DNA of 32,197 nucleotides from an uncultured Balneolaceae bacterium. Its GTDB lineage: Bacteria > Bacteroidota > Rhodothermia > Balneolales > Balneolaceae. A program made the position numbers and the translations under genes. Under the pieces are notes generated by a model. The model worked only from the letters and a program-made list of their open reading frames with translations, was not told the origin of the DNA and did not search any database. Each line of letters opens with the position of its first letter. Positions within the stretch are counted from its first letter, which is position 1. This document shows positions 1 to 8,992 of the stretch, piece by piece. The DNA lies in NCBI GenBank assembly GCA_938091655.1, contig CALKOA010000137.1, positions 1-32,197 on the forward strand. Direction: 5' to 3'.

Positions 1-819
1 TCCCCAACCGGCTTAGGCATCGACCGCTCCGGTCCGGTAAATCAGGCCAATCGCCTGCCCTACTATACCGCCGCGGCGTGGTATCACGAACAGCTTCCAG
101 AAGATCTTCAGTCCTTGGATTTACTTGATGCACTCGAAGCATCTGAAGAGTTTACCCAAAACGAACTTATCCCCATTCTCGCCAAAGGTGCCTGGATGAG
201 CAAAGATGAAAAAAATCATGCCATAGAGCAATTCGCCCGTTTTTCTGGTCTGTCTGAAGAGGTTATTCGGCAACATAACCTAGATGTTCCCACCTCCTTT
301 TTCTGGAAAGACCTACTGCGACACGAAGGCCATACCGTTGGCCGATTGGACTCCCGATACAAAGGCCTTGATCGCTCCGATGCCGGAACACGTCCCGATT
401 TTAACTCCGAGCTTACCTCATGGCTGCATTCGTTTACACCAGCTATTAATATGTATTTTAAACAGAACCTCAACTACGATACCGATGTGAAATACAATAT
501 GTTTGGCCCAGTGAGCCCTTGGGATCGAAGTGGAGATCGTACAGGTGAACAATTACGTGGAGCCATGGCTCAAAATCCCTACCTGCACGTGTTAATACAA
601 AGTGGGTATTACGATGGTGCTACCACCTATTATGATGCGAAATACACCATGTGGCACCTTGATCCTTCAGGAAAAATGAAAGACCGCCTCGAATTCAAAG
701 GCTATCGAAGCGGACACATGATGTACTTACGCAGGGAAGATCTAAAAAATTCCAATGATGACATTCGAACCTTTATCCAAAAAAGCCTCGCACCCGCGGG
801 AACCCCTGCTAAATACTAG
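1..819 (+). CDS. Serine carboxypeptidase, peptidase family S10 (5' end missing)
   Basis: The reading frame is open from the first base, so this is the C-terminal ~272 residues of a longer protein. S10 enzymes are secreted alpha/beta hydrolases that remove C-terminal amino acids using a Ser-Asp-His triad. The fragment keeps the last two triad positions: Asp in SGYYDGATTYYDAKYT (codon 613-615) and His in YRSGHMMY (codon 715-717). Both sit in the arrangement typical of bacterial S10 proteins. The nucleophilic Ser would lie upstream of the window. A TTG at 115 is not the real start, because the frame continues upstream with family-like sequence (DRSGPVNQANRLPYYTAAAW). A serine hydrolase begins 10 bases after the stop, so the two are probably co-transcribed. 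The family call is firm; the substrate is unknown. Confidence 0.85.
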   Translation, partial: SPTGLGIDRSGPVNQANRLPYYTAAAWYHEQLPEDLQSLDLLDALEASEEFTQNELIPILAKGAWMSKDEKNHAIEQFARFSGLSEEVIRQHNLDVPTSFFWKDLLRHEGHTVGRLDSRYKGLDRSDAGTRPDFNSELTSWLHSFTPAINMYFKQNLNYDTDVKYNMFGPVSPWDRSGDRTGEQLRGAMAQNPYLHVLIQSGYYDGATTYYDAKYTMWHLDPSGKMKDRLEFKGYRSGHMMYLRREDLKNSNDDIRTFIQKSLAPAGTPAKY

Positions 820-829
820 AGTCTGAAAC

Positions 830-2062
830 ATGCGATTCCTTACATCTTTTGTCCTTCTTTTTTTTCTTTTACGGGTTTCGGCAAACGCTCAAGCCCCCTC
901 CACTCCTGAGCTCTACTATCCTGGCAATTGGGGGGAATGGGACATGCTAAGCCCAGAAGCCGCAGGCTTTGATCCTGAAAAATTACAAGAAGCCGTCGAT
1001 TATGCTATTTCCATGGAAAGTGAGAATCCTCGGAATATGGAAATCAACCATTATGGTACCTTTGGAAGAGAACCCTTTGGCGATGGCATTGGGCCATTTA
1101 AAAGCCGGGGCGATATGACCGGAATCGTGGTAAAAAACGGGTACATCGTAGCCGAGTGGGGAGAACCTTTTCGAGTCGATATGACCCACAGCGTAACCAA
1201 AAGTTTCTTGAGCACCACCGTTGGCTTAGCCTGGGATACCGGTCTCATTAGAGATGTGCAGGATCCCGTGGCTCCCTATATGGCACCCATATTAGTCATA
1301 GATGAGGTGTACAACAGAGATAAAGGGGCCGAGGTAGGTGAAGCTCATTTTCTTGAGCCATTCCAGTCGGATCATAACGCCCAAATTACCTGGGAGCACC
1401 TTCTTCAACAAACCTCTGATTGGGAGGGCACCCTCTTCGGGAAACCCGACTGGGCCGATCGCCCCTCTGGAGAGCGTAGCGAATGGATTACTCGTGAGCG
1501 TCATACGCCGGGAAGTGTTTGGGAATACAACGATGTGCGAGTAAATCTATTGGCTTTGGCTACCTTGAATGTATGGCGAAAACCACTTCCGCAAATACTC
1601 AAAGAACATCTCATGGACAAAATTGGTGCCTCTCCCACTTGGCGTTGGCATGGCTATGAAAACTCATGGGTGCTCATCGATGGAAAACAAATGCAAAGTG
1701 TGAGTGGTGGGGGCCACTGGGGTGGCGGGATGTTTATTAGTGCCAGAGATCAGGCGCGCTTTGGGCTATTAACCTTACGCAACGGCGAGTGGAAAGGCGA
1801 GCAAATCATCTCCGAGGATTGGATTAGCATGTCTAAAAATCCAACCCAGGCTCGGCCGAATTATGGGTATATGAATTACTTCTTAAATCCTGCAAAAGAA
1901 GCCATGCCAGCAGCGCCAGAGACAGCATTTTGGCATTTAGGTGCGGGTAATAACATGGTATACGTTGATCCAGAAAATGATTTGGTCATTGTTGCTCGTT
2001 GGATTCAAGGCAGCGGTATGAATGGCTTGATAGAACGAGTGATTGGAGCGATTGAAGAGTAA
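830..2062 (+). CDS. Exported serine hydrolase, beta-lactamase class C / penicillin-binding fold (family S12-like)
   Basis: The protein has 410 aa. Residues 1-22 form a signal peptide (hydrophobic FVLLFFLL, then SANAQA). The active-site elements of the serine beta-lactamase fold are visible: S121-V-T-K124 (SxxK), Y233-N-D in WEYNDVRVNLL (the YxN position, with the last residue changed to Asp), and H369-L-G (replacing KTG). A GGGHWGGGMFISARDQARFG segment near 293-312 is typical of these hydrolases. Related proteins are esterases, D-amino acid peptidases or beta-lactamases, and sequence alone does not separate them. It sits 10 bases after the S10 peptidase, suggesting a small export operon. An AT-rich gap with a hairpin follows. 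Confidence 0.85.
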   Translation: MRFLTSFVLLFFLLRVSANAQAPSTPELYYPGNWGEWDMLSPEAAGFDPEKLQEAVDYAISMESENPRNMEINHYGTFGREPFGDGIGPFKSRGDMTGIVVKNGYIVAEWGEPFRVDMTHSVTKSFLSTTVGLAWDTGLIRDVQDPVAPYMAPILVIDEVYNRDKGAEVGEAHFLEPFQSDHNAQITWEHLLQQTSDWEGTLFGKPDWADRPSGERSEWITRERHTPGSVWEYNDVRVNLLALATLNVWRKPLPQILKEHLMDKIGASPTWRWHGYENSWVLIDGKQMQSVSGGGHWGGGMFISARDQARFGLLTLRNGEWKGEQIISEDWISMSKNPTQARPNYGYMNYFLNPAKEAMPAAPETAFWHLGAGNNMVYVDPENDLVIVARWIQGSGMNGLIERVIGAIEE

Positions 2063-2389
2063 TAAATTTTGAAATCAGCTTATTTAATCATCAGGTAGAA
2101 TTCTCAAAAAATACAAGTTTTATTCAAAAAATAGCCCGTCTCATTGCTGGACGGGCTATCTACTTCAAACCTATTATTAGAGCTTACGGAAAATAAGCGG
2201 TGTAATATTCGCGATTTGTTCACCAAAATTACCTGCTCACCAACCAAGCTTTGATTTATTATCGCTAATTATTCAGTAATAATAAATACGTAATAACTAT
2301 ACTATATAGTAGGCATCTTTATCTATTCGACTATTTTTTTACTTTGGGTATAGATGTATTTTTTGTTCAATTTTATTCCATCCACCGAT
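2063..2389. other. AT-rich intergenic region
   Basis: This stretch has no convincing ORF or RNA gene. It holds one strong hairpin (2131-2159, listed separately). A TTACTTTG just before the next gene (about 2339-2346) differs by one base from the Bacteroidota -7 box TAnnTTTG, but I saw no matching -33 TTG. Confidence 0.5.
2131..2159. terminator. Hairpin, probable rho-independent terminator
   Basis: A perfect 10-bp stem (ATAGCCCGTC / GACGGGCTAT) encloses a 9-base loop. On the plus strand it follows the serine hydrolase but lacks a T-run after the stem. On the minus strand the stem is followed by TTTTTTG, so as an intrinsic terminator it reads better leftward. It may act in both directions. Confidence 0.6.
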
Positions 2390-3403
2390 ATGAATGCTAA
2401 ACTACCCATCCTTTTTATAGTCTTGTTCGCAACCCTAAATGTGCATTGTTCTTTGAATGAAACGGGCTCATCTACTAATTTAGGCACTACACACGATTCT
2501 ATTAGCAAGGCCTCATGGGTGATCATCGACTCCATTGATTACTCAGCAATGAATGCGGATTTGGTAACAGGTAAACCAACCATGGATGTAGGGGTTTATC
2601 TTCCATCTAACCTAGACCCTGAATTTAAAAAAGTTACCATTGACCGCATCGTAACTGGCCTTCAAGCCGCCAAAGAAATCTATGCGCCTACGGGTGTGCA
2701 AATCAATGTGATGTGGATTAAAACGGGCGATATAGATCCTTCGTACCTCTCAATTCAAGCAAACGAAGTTCCTGGCATTCCGAATACTGGCTACATCAAC
2801 CTGTATAAACACAGTCAGCGGCATCCAGCCCGGTTGACAGAACATGCTTCTCAAGCGCTTGAACATATTATTGAAGTAGAGGAAAACAGTCATCGTACTC
2901 TCTATTTTGTGGTATTTCAGGATGTGTTTTATCCCTTTTTAACCGTTTCTGAAGGCCGAAACTGGACCATGAAAACCGTTCGAACGGGCGGACTTTCGTT
3001 TCCTTCTTACTCTTATCCTGGCACTATTCCTAAGCCTTATAGAGGAGTTATCAGCCTTTCGAATCTTGAGCGGCCCGACCGACAACGCCGCACCATCGCC
3101 CATGAAATTGGGCACAAAGTGATGAATGTGAGCCATGAGTATATGGATATAAGCCCAGAGCATGAGGTCTATGCCGATGGTGGACTCATGGTGTATGGTA
3201 TTGGGGAAGAGATTCCTTCTGGTGAGGAAGGTCGTTGGCATCTAGAGCGACTGTTATTATCACCTTACCTATATGTATTAGAATCGGATGGAAGCAAAAA
3301 TTGGAATCGTTATTACCAGGAAAACGGGCACTACTACGATCCTATCTACGGAGATTATATGGTTCAATTTCCTGGTACCCCCGCTATTGAGGAAGATTGG
3401 TAA
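2390..3403 (+). CDS. Exported HExxH zinc metallopeptidase, metzincin-like
   Basis: I chose the ATG at 2390 (337 aa) over the one at 2354, because it puts a signal sequence (MNAKLPILFIVLFATLNVHC) directly at the N-terminus. A Cys at residue 20 could be lipidated, but the bases before it (NVH) are a poor lipobox. The catalytic site is H238-E-I-G-H242, with another His at 249 (motif HEIGHKVMNVSH). A later GGLMVYG around 265-271 could be a Met-turn, which would make this a metzincin. However, the third His is one residue further away than in HExxHxxGxxH. The stop overlaps the next start by one base (TAATG), so it is translationally coupled to the CBM9-like gene. Zinc peptidase is well supported by the motif; the subfamily is not recognised. 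Confidence 0.65.
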   Translation: MNAKLPILFIVLFATLNVHCSLNETGSSTNLGTTHDSISKASWVIIDSIDYSAMNADLVTGKPTMDVGVYLPSNLDPEFKKVTIDRIVTGLQAAKEIYAPTGVQINVMWIKTGDIDPSYLSIQANEVPGIPNTGYINLYKHSQRHPARLTEHASQALEHIIEVEENSHRTLYFVVFQDVFYPFLTVSEGRNWTMKTVRTGGLSFPSYSYPGTIPKPYRGVISLSNLERPDRQRRTIAHEIGHKVMNVSHEYMDISPEHEVYADGGLMVYGIGEEIPSGEEGRWHLERLLLSPYLYVLESDGSKNWNRYYQENGHYYDPIYGDYMVQFPGTPAIEEDW

Positions 3404-4488
3404 TGAAGAAATACATCCTATTAGGATTGGTGCTTTGTTTGAGCTGCGGGGCGCCATCAACCCGAAAAAATTTGGATCTTGCCCTGCCTAAAGACTATGT
3501 GGTTAACAAGTCAAAGGAAACCTTAACCGTAGATGGACTAGCGAATGAGAAGGCTTGGGAGGATGCCGAATGGACCGACCTATTTATGGATATTCAGGGT
3601 CCTGAACAAAGCACGCCTTACTATAATACACGTGTAAAAATGTTGTGGGATGACACCTATTTCTATGTGTATGCCGAGATGGAAGAGGAGCATGTTTGGG
3701 GCGATATAGAAGAGCGAGATGCCGTGATTTTTTACAATAATGACTTTGAGGTATTCATTAAGCCTAATGAGTTTCAGCCTTATTATGTAGAGTTTGAGGT
3801 CAATGCTTTGGGAACATTGTGGGATTTATTTTTAGCCCGACCCTACAGGAGAAATGGTCCTGTACTGGACGAGTGGGATGTGAATGATACCCAGATTGGG
3901 ATTGACGTGCGGGGGACCTTGAATGATTTTAGAGATCGGGATCGTGGATGGTCGGTTGAATTAGCCATCCCAATTGCACCCATTAATGCGATCGACCGAG
4001 GACGTTCGTTTGGCGAAGGGAGCATGTGGCGTGTTAATTTTTCGCGAGTACAGTGGGACTTTCAGATTACCGACGGTCGATATGAAAAGAAGACCGATGA
4101 GCAAGGACGAAGATTGCCGGAATACAATTGGGTGTGGAGTCCTCAAATGGCCATTGATATGCATAGACCTGAGCATTGGGGGTATGTATTCTTTGTCGAT
4201 AATTCAGTAGATAGCGCCTCCCGCGCTCATTTGAATCAATCGACGGCCAGCGCATATCAGCTACTTTTTCACCTATACAGAAAACAAATAGCTTTACAAA
4301 ATAATACCTCTGAAAAGTCACGGTCAATTCTGGTTGATGAAGGCCTTGATTTTGAGGTAAATGGATATGTTTTTAACGCTGAATTTTCACCCACTAACCT
4401 TGGATTTGAAATCATACTAAAGGACCTATCGGGTAATATATTGAGCATAAATCAAGATGGATACATAAGGAGTTCGTATGAAAAATAG
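3403..4488 (+). CDS. CBM9-like (DOMON-type) carbohydrate-binding lipoprotein
   Basis: The ATG at 3403 (361 aa) overlaps the upstream stop by one base and gives a proper leader, MKKYILLGLVLCLSC; the TTG at 3397 is less likely. Cys15 is a likely lipidation site (LSC-G), so the protein is probably anchored in an outer or inner membrane. From about residue 40 it matches CBM9-like proteins: LTVDGLANEKAWEDAEW, then VKMLWDDTYFYVYAEME, NNDFEVFIKP, YYVEFEVNALGTLWDLF and WSVELAIPI. This is the standard order for carbohydrate-binding family 9-like beta-sandwich proteins of Bacteroidota. The role is presumably binding of a polysaccharide or xenobiotic glycoside. Its 3' end overlaps the GHL10 gene by 11 bases. 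The ligand is unknown. Confidence 0.8.
   Translation: MKKYILLGLVLCLSCGAPSTRKNLDLALPKDYVVNKSKETLTVDGLANEKAWEDAEWTDLFMDIQGPEQSTPYYNTRVKMLWDDTYFYVYAEMEEEHVWGDIEERDAVIFYNNDFEVFIKPNEFQPYYVEFEVNALGTLWDLFLARPYRRNGPVLDEWDVNDTQIGIDVRGTLNDFRDRDRGWSVELAIPIAPINAIDRGRSFGEGSMWRVNFSRVQWDFQITDGRYEKKTDEQGRRLPEYNWVWSPQMAIDMHRPEHWGYVFFVDNSVDSASRAHLNQSTASAYQLLFHLYRKQIALQNNTSEKSRSILVDEGLDFEVNGYVFNAEFSPTNLGFEIILKDLSGNILSINQDGYIRSSYEK
4467..4472 (+). promoter_or_regulatory. Shine-Dalgarno site for the GHL10 gene
   Basis: AAGGAG lies 5 bases before the ATG at 4478, inside the end of the CBM9-like gene. Clear Shine-Dalgarno sites are rare in this window, so this one supports the chosen start and independent re-initiation. 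Confidence 0.7.
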
Positions 4489-5551
4489 CCTACTATTACT
4501 CGCAATAAGCCTAATTTTTCTCCGTTGTTCTAATGCACAAAATGAGCATCAAAGTGCCGCTGATTCGTTTATGATAGCTGCTTGGACAGGTGCCGGCATG
4601 GCGGAATCCGAAGCCGAATGGCGAGAGAAATTCCAGATGTTTTCAGAGCATGGACTTACCGATTTATTTCTATCGGCAAGTGTTGAAAAAACCACCGAAG
4701 TCATTGGTTACGCCTCGGATTATAATATTAATATTCACGCGTGGGTCTGGACCTTAAACCGTCCAGGCGACACCACAGCTGCCAAACATCCAGAATGGTA
4801 CGCTGTAAATCGAAACGGTGATAATTCGTACGACTACCGAGCATATGTAGACTACTACCAATGGCTATCTCCTTTTTCGCCAGGCGCAAGGGAATATATT
4901 ACTTCTAAAATGGTCTCCTATGCTAATATTCCGGGCCTCACTTCAGTTCATCTAGATTATGTACGTTATGTAGATGTAATTTTAGGGGCTGATCTTCAAC
5001 CCAAATATGATTTAGTGCAAGACCGTCAGTTCCCAGAATATGACTACGGATACCACCCTATTGCCAGAGAAGGATTCAAAGAGATATTTGAGGTAGATCC
5101 AATGGACTTGGAGCATCCCGAACTTAGTACCGAATGGCTTCAATATCGATTAAATGCAGTGACTAGCTTGGTGAATGAAATTGCCCAAGAGGTACATGCA
5201 CGCGGTAAACAACTTAGCGCCGCCGTATTTCCTTTTCCAGTGATGTCGCGGCAAATGGTTCGTCAAGATTGGGCCAGCTGGAATTTAGATATTGCACTAC
5301 CCATGCTGTACCATAATTTTTACCGCCAAAATCTAGAATGGATTAAATTTTCAGCCGAACAAGGTGTTCGTGAATCACACGGGCGTTTCGATATTGTAGC
5401 GGGTCTATTTATTCCTGCATTAAGCCCCGAGGAGCTAGAAACTGCGGTAGAAAAAGCCCGAAGTGGTGGAGCTAAAGGTATCTCGGTCTTTGACATAGGA
5501 GCCATGACACCCGATCATTGGGGGGTGTTAAAGGAGCTACCCAAAAAGTAG
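4478..5551 (+). CDS. Exported family 10-like glycoside hydrolase (GHL10 type)
   Basis: The protein has 357 aa. An N-terminal leader MKNSLLLLAISLIFLRCSNA ends in a Cys17 that may be lipidated; otherwise cleavage would follow SNA. The rest is a TIM-barrel pattern of the GHL10 (glycosyl hydrolase-like 10) kind: a strand/helix repeat starting at SFMIAAWTGAG, then NINIHAWVWTLNR, LSPFSPGAREYI, the diagnostic TSVHLDYVRYVD (around 161-172), KQLSAAVFPFPV, LDIALPMLYHNFY, and GISVFDIGAM near the end. GHL10 proteins are taken to be glycosidases, but few have been assayed. With the upstream metallopeptidase and CBM9-like lipoprotein it forms a three-gene surface module, presumably for degrading a glycoconjugate. 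It converges on the propeller gene with only 27 bases between them. Confidence 0.8.
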   Translation: MKNSLLLLAISLIFLRCSNAQNEHQSAADSFMIAAWTGAGMAESEAEWREKFQMFSEHGLTDLFLSASVEKTTEVIGYASDYNINIHAWVWTLNRPGDTTAAKHPEWYAVNRNGDNSYDYRAYVDYYQWLSPFSPGAREYITSKMVSYANIPGLTSVHLDYVRYVDVILGADLQPKYDLVQDRQFPEYDYGYHPIAREGFKEIFEVDPMDLEHPELSTEWLQYRLNAVTSLVNEIAQEVHARGKQLSAAVFPFPVMSRQMVRQDWASWNLDIALPMLYHNFYRQNLEWIKFSAEQGVRESHGRFDIVAGLFIPALSPEELETAVEKARSGGAKGISVFDIGAMTPDHWGVLKELPKK

Positions 5552-5578
5552 TCTCCCCCAACCTTATTCGTTTGCAAA

Positions 5579-8500
5579 TCACCTTAACTGCCGGCCCGGA
5601 GTGTACGGCGCCCCGGCCTGCTGTACCTGGGTTTCATACATCTCTAGTTCTGACCAAAAATCCTGCAGGGATATTTTGAACTGATCAAATCCTTGCTTTG
5701 CTAAAGCCACATTTGTCCGGTGCGTTTGAGTTGGGGGTGCACTAGTTTCAGAAAGACCATAGAGTACCTGATTTAGACGGCCTGCTATAGCGGGTTCAAC
5801 CGAAATATCCTTTGAACGGCGAATTCGGTCCCCATATAGTTGCGTACTCAACTCACTTTGTTGCCGCTCAAGAGCTACTAATTGCTCGAAAAGCTCCGGA
5901 GCCAGGGTGGACGTTTGGACCAAAGCTGCTTCTATGTGGCGAAGACGGTTAGAGGCTTCCCCAAGTGACCTTCCAGCGCTGTTCATTTCACGCGAGAGAT
6001 CATTTAGCTCTTTATGAAAAGCAAAGGTTTCCTCAAAATTCCGCCCCTCTAAAGCAGGTATTGGCTTAACCAAAAACTCCTGCACACTTCCTTGGGCTTC
6101 TAATTTTCCATTGTGAAGCACATACAATTCTACACTATACATTCCAGGTGCGGCCAGTGGCCCTTGAGGGGTTCCTGCCCAAGGCGGGCGGAAACCAGGT
6201 GTAGCAAAACTGATAGGATCAGGGGCCGGTAAGCGTAGATCCCAGGTCGTACGATGAAAACCACGACTTCCTCCACCTTCTAACCATCGAACAGGATTCC
6301 CCGAAGCGTCTTTAATGAGCAATAATGTTTTTGGCGCTTCCTCGAGCGCATCGGCCCGTAGGGTTTCCCAACCCGGAAATGGGATATCTTTACCATCGGC
6401 TTCTAGTGCTTTTATTTCAGCTTGGCGCTGCTGTACTGCTGTTGCTGGCAAGTCGGCTAGGTAGTAGCTAATAGTTGCACCATAAGGTGGGTTAGGTGCA
6501 CGGTAAGCTGCAGAGCCTTGAGAGGGCATACCACTGGCTTGCATAGGTGTTTGTTCAATGTACCACCAAGCATCACGAACGGGGAAAATGGTATGACTTT
6601 GGTTAGCAGCCAGTTCGTATATATGCCGAAGCTGAGAATAATCGTCCAGAATGTATATGCCTCGGCCAAAGGTTCCCCCGATTAGATCATGATTGCGCTC
6701 ATGTAATTCAATATCACGATACGATATGGTTGGTGCAGAAGCAGCAAGCTTGATCCAATTTCCCCCAGCATTGTATGAGAAATATATCCCATTCTCAGCA
6801 CCAATAAACAGTAAGTCTGAGTGTACTGGATCTTGCTTAATGGACCACACAATTACCCCTATTGGAAGATCGCCAGAGATATTTTTCCATGATTTACCCC
6901 GATTGGTGCTCCTATATATATAAGGTGTGTAATCCCCTTCTTTGTGCGCGTCAGCGGCCACAAATACGGTTTGGGCATCATGTGAGGAGGCTTCAATGTC
7001 GTTGATAAAGGACAAGGGTGGCATACCAGGAAGCTCGGGCGCCTGGGTCCAACTTTGACCGTCATCCTCGCTAGCATGTATTAACCCATCATCCGATCCG
7101 GTGTAAAGCATTCCCGCCTGTACTGGTGACTCTGCTATGGCCGTTAGCGTAGCGAATTTTGACATAGCCCCATTGTCATACAACGCATCGATTCCTGGGA
7201 CCCGATCATGCATAGGTAGTTCAAACGGATTGGTGTTGGTGGTTAAATCTCCACTAATAGGTGTCCAAGAGTCTCCACGATTCACACTTTTCCACACCCG
7301 CTGGGAACCAAAATAGAGGGTTTTGTTATCATGCGGGCTAATAATGATCGGCGCATCCCAATTGAACCGTTCGGCTGGATCTCCTGGCGAGGGCTGTGGT
7401 TGAATATCCATTAATTCTTCGGTTCTCCGATCCAAACGATACAACACCCCTTGCTGAATTTCCATATATACGATGTTGGGATCTGTAGGATCGAACGCCG
7501 CGTCATATCCATCGGCTCCCAGAGGTACATACCAATCCTGATTCCGAATACCTTCTCCATTCAAGGTGCGCGAAGGCCCGATCAAAGTTCCTAAATCCTG
7601 CGCTCCAGCCACTACATTATAGAATGGCTCGGCATTATCGACCCCAATTTTATAAAACTGAGCTATGGGTAAATTAGACAAAAATCTCCAGGTCTTCCCC
7701 TCATCAAATGACTCATACAAACCGCCGTCCGAGCCCGCTAACATGTGCTCTGTGTTCGAAGGGTCTATCCATAAAGCATGATTATCGCTATGCTTTGATC
7801 GGCCTGTTTCTAAGTAGTTGAAGGTAGCTCCTCCATCTCGAGTGACCTGATAAAACACATCCATTTGAATCACCACGTCTGGATTGGTTGGGGAAGCCTC
7901 AATCTCCTGATAATAATGAGGCCCCGTACCACCGGAGGTATAACTGTTACGCTTTTCCCAACTCTCCCCTTTATCTGTTGAGCGATAAAAACCCTTATTA
8001 GCTGGATCCGATTCTATGGTAGCATACACCAAATTAGGATCCGCTGGGGTTACTGCTAAACCAATTTTTCCCATGTCTGCTTTTGGTAATCCACTACTAA
8101 GCTTTGTCCATGAACGCCCATTATCCGTCGACTTATGAATCCCAGAACCCGGTCCTCCTGCCAAAAAAGCCCATGTTTTACGGCGACGCTCATAGGTAGC
8201 TGCGTAAATCACCTCCGGATTCGAAGGATCAAACTCCAAATCTGTTGCACCAGTTTTCTCGTCAATATCGAGCACCTGCTCCCAATTTTCACCGCCGTCC
8301 GTGGTTCTAAAGACCCCTCTAAGACCACCAGATGACCACAAAGGACCCTCCGCTGCTACCATAACCACATCACTATCTCGGGGATCAATCAAAATTCGCC
8401 CAATATGATCCGACCCGTCGAGGCCCATTTTCTTCCAACTTTTTCCTGCATCTTCACTTTTATACACCCCATCACCCCAAGCCACATGTCTTCCACTGAC

Positions 8501-8890
8501 ATTTTCGCCCGTTCCTACCCAAATTACCTTCGAGTTATTCGGGTCAATTTCGATGGTTCCAATCGAATAAGATGCTTGATTATCGAAAATAGCTTCCCAC
8601 GTCGTTCCACTGTTAACCGTCTTCCAAACGCCCCCCGAACCGACCGCCACATACCAGATCGAAGGATGATTCGGATCCACCTTAATATCCGAAATCCGCC
8701 CACCCATCGCTGCCGGCCCTATGCCCCTAAGCGCCATACTACGCGCCGCGGATTCATAGAGCTCTTGCATGCTCCAATCCTCACTGGTTGATGTGTGTTG
8801 AGCCTTGGTCGAAAAGGAGAGAGAAACAACAAATAAAAAGCTCAGACTAAAATGGAGCTGTTTTTTTAGAATCGCGATATAGTTAGACAT
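5579..8890 (-). CDS. Large secreted Asp-box beta-propeller protein (sortilin/VPS10-type, BNR repeats)
   Basis: The protein has 1103 aa with a signal peptide (residues 1-30, ending FSTKAQ). It carries many Asp-box hairpins of the S-x-D-x-G-x-x-W kind, including TVNSGTTW (91), SEDAGKSW (145), TTDGGENW (196), STDNGRSW (254) and STDKGESW (304), then SFDEGKTW, SVNRGDSW, SEDDGQSW, STNRGKSW and SYNAGGNW. These form one or two large beta-propellers like the sortilin N-terminal domain. The leading MALRGIGPAAMGGRISDIKVDP is typical of the bacterial family often labelled glycosyl hydrolase or VPS10. The last ~150 residues are helical and Gln/Glu-rich. No sialidase catalytic set is evident and there is no type IX sorting tail. 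The propeller fold is firm; the function is not. Confidence 0.8.
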   Translation of the reverse strand: MSNYIAILKKQLHFSLSFLFVVSLSFSTKAQHTSTSEDWSMQELYESAARSMALRGIGPAAMGGRISDIKVDPNHPSIWYVAVGSGGVWKTVNSGTTWEAIFDNQASYSIGTIEIDPNNSKVIWVGTGENVSGRHVAWGDGVYKSEDAGKSWKKMGLDGSDHIGRILIDPRDSDVVMVAAEGPLWSSGGLRGVFRTTDGGENWEQVLDIDEKTGATDLEFDPSNPEVIYAATYERRRKTWAFLAGGPGSGIHKSTDNGRSWTKLSSGLPKADMGKIGLAVTPADPNLVYATIESDPANKGFYRSTDKGESWEKRNSYTSGGTGPHYYQEIEASPTNPDVVIQMDVFYQVTRDGGATFNYLETGRSKHSDNHALWIDPSNTEHMLAGSDGGLYESFDEGKTWRFLSNLPIAQFYKIGVDNAEPFYNVVAGAQDLGTLIGPSRTLNGEGIRNQDWYVPLGADGYDAAFDPTDPNIVYMEIQQGVLYRLDRRTEELMDIQPQPSPGDPAERFNWDAPIIISPHDNKTLYFGSQRVWKSVNRGDSWTPISGDLTTNTNPFELPMHDRVPGIDALYDNGAMSKFATLTAIAESPVQAGMLYTGSDDGLIHASEDDGQSWTQAPELPGMPPLSFINDIEASSHDAQTVFVAADAHKEGDYTPYIYRSTNRGKSWKNISGDLPIGVIVWSIKQDPVHSDLLFIGAENGIYFSYNAGGNWIKLAASAPTISYRDIELHERNHDLIGGTFGRGIYILDDYSQLRHIYELAANQSHTIFPVRDAWWYIEQTPMQASGMPSQGSAAYRAPNPPYGATISYYLADLPATAVQQRQAEIKALEADGKDIPFPGWETLRADALEEAPKTLLLIKDASGNPVRWLEGGGSRGFHRTTWDLRLPAPDPISFATPGFRPPWAGTPQGPLAAPGMYSVELYVLHNGKLEAQGSVQEFLVKPIPALEGRNFEETFAFHKELNDLSREMNSAGRSLGEASNRLRHIEAALVQTSTLAPELFEQLVALERQQSELSTQLYGDRIRRSKDISVEPAIAGRLNQVLYGLSETSAPPTQTHRTNVALAKQGFDQFKISLQDFWSELEMYETQVQQAGAPYTPGRQLR

Positions 8891-8971
8891 GAAATTAGCT
8901 ATTCGATTATGGGGTTCGGTTAGAGTTTAATTAGGTTTCGATGCGAGTTCGGTAAAATTTTGATGAGTTGG

Positions 8972-8992
8972 ATGTGATTCATACTATCACAT
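8972..8992. promoter_or_regulatory. Palindromic operator candidate upstream of the propeller gene
   Basis: ATGTGAT and ATCACAT form a perfect 7-bp inverted repeat with a 7-base spacer. It overlaps the proposed -10 box of the leftward promoter, so a bound dimer would block RNA polymerase. The arms resemble half-sites of CRP/FNR-type regulators, but the inner spacing (TGTGA-N9-TCACA) does not match the CRP spacing of 6. Confidence 0.4.

Noticed and set aside
8405-8791. 128-codon open frame on the plus strand
   Set aside because: It lies antisense inside the propeller gene and its composition (Arg/Pro/His/Ile-rich) is that of a shadow frame.
8972-8992. CRP binding site
   Set aside because: The arms TGTGA/TCACA are present but separated by 9 bases, not the 6 of the CRP consensus, so it is recorded only as an unassigned palindrome.
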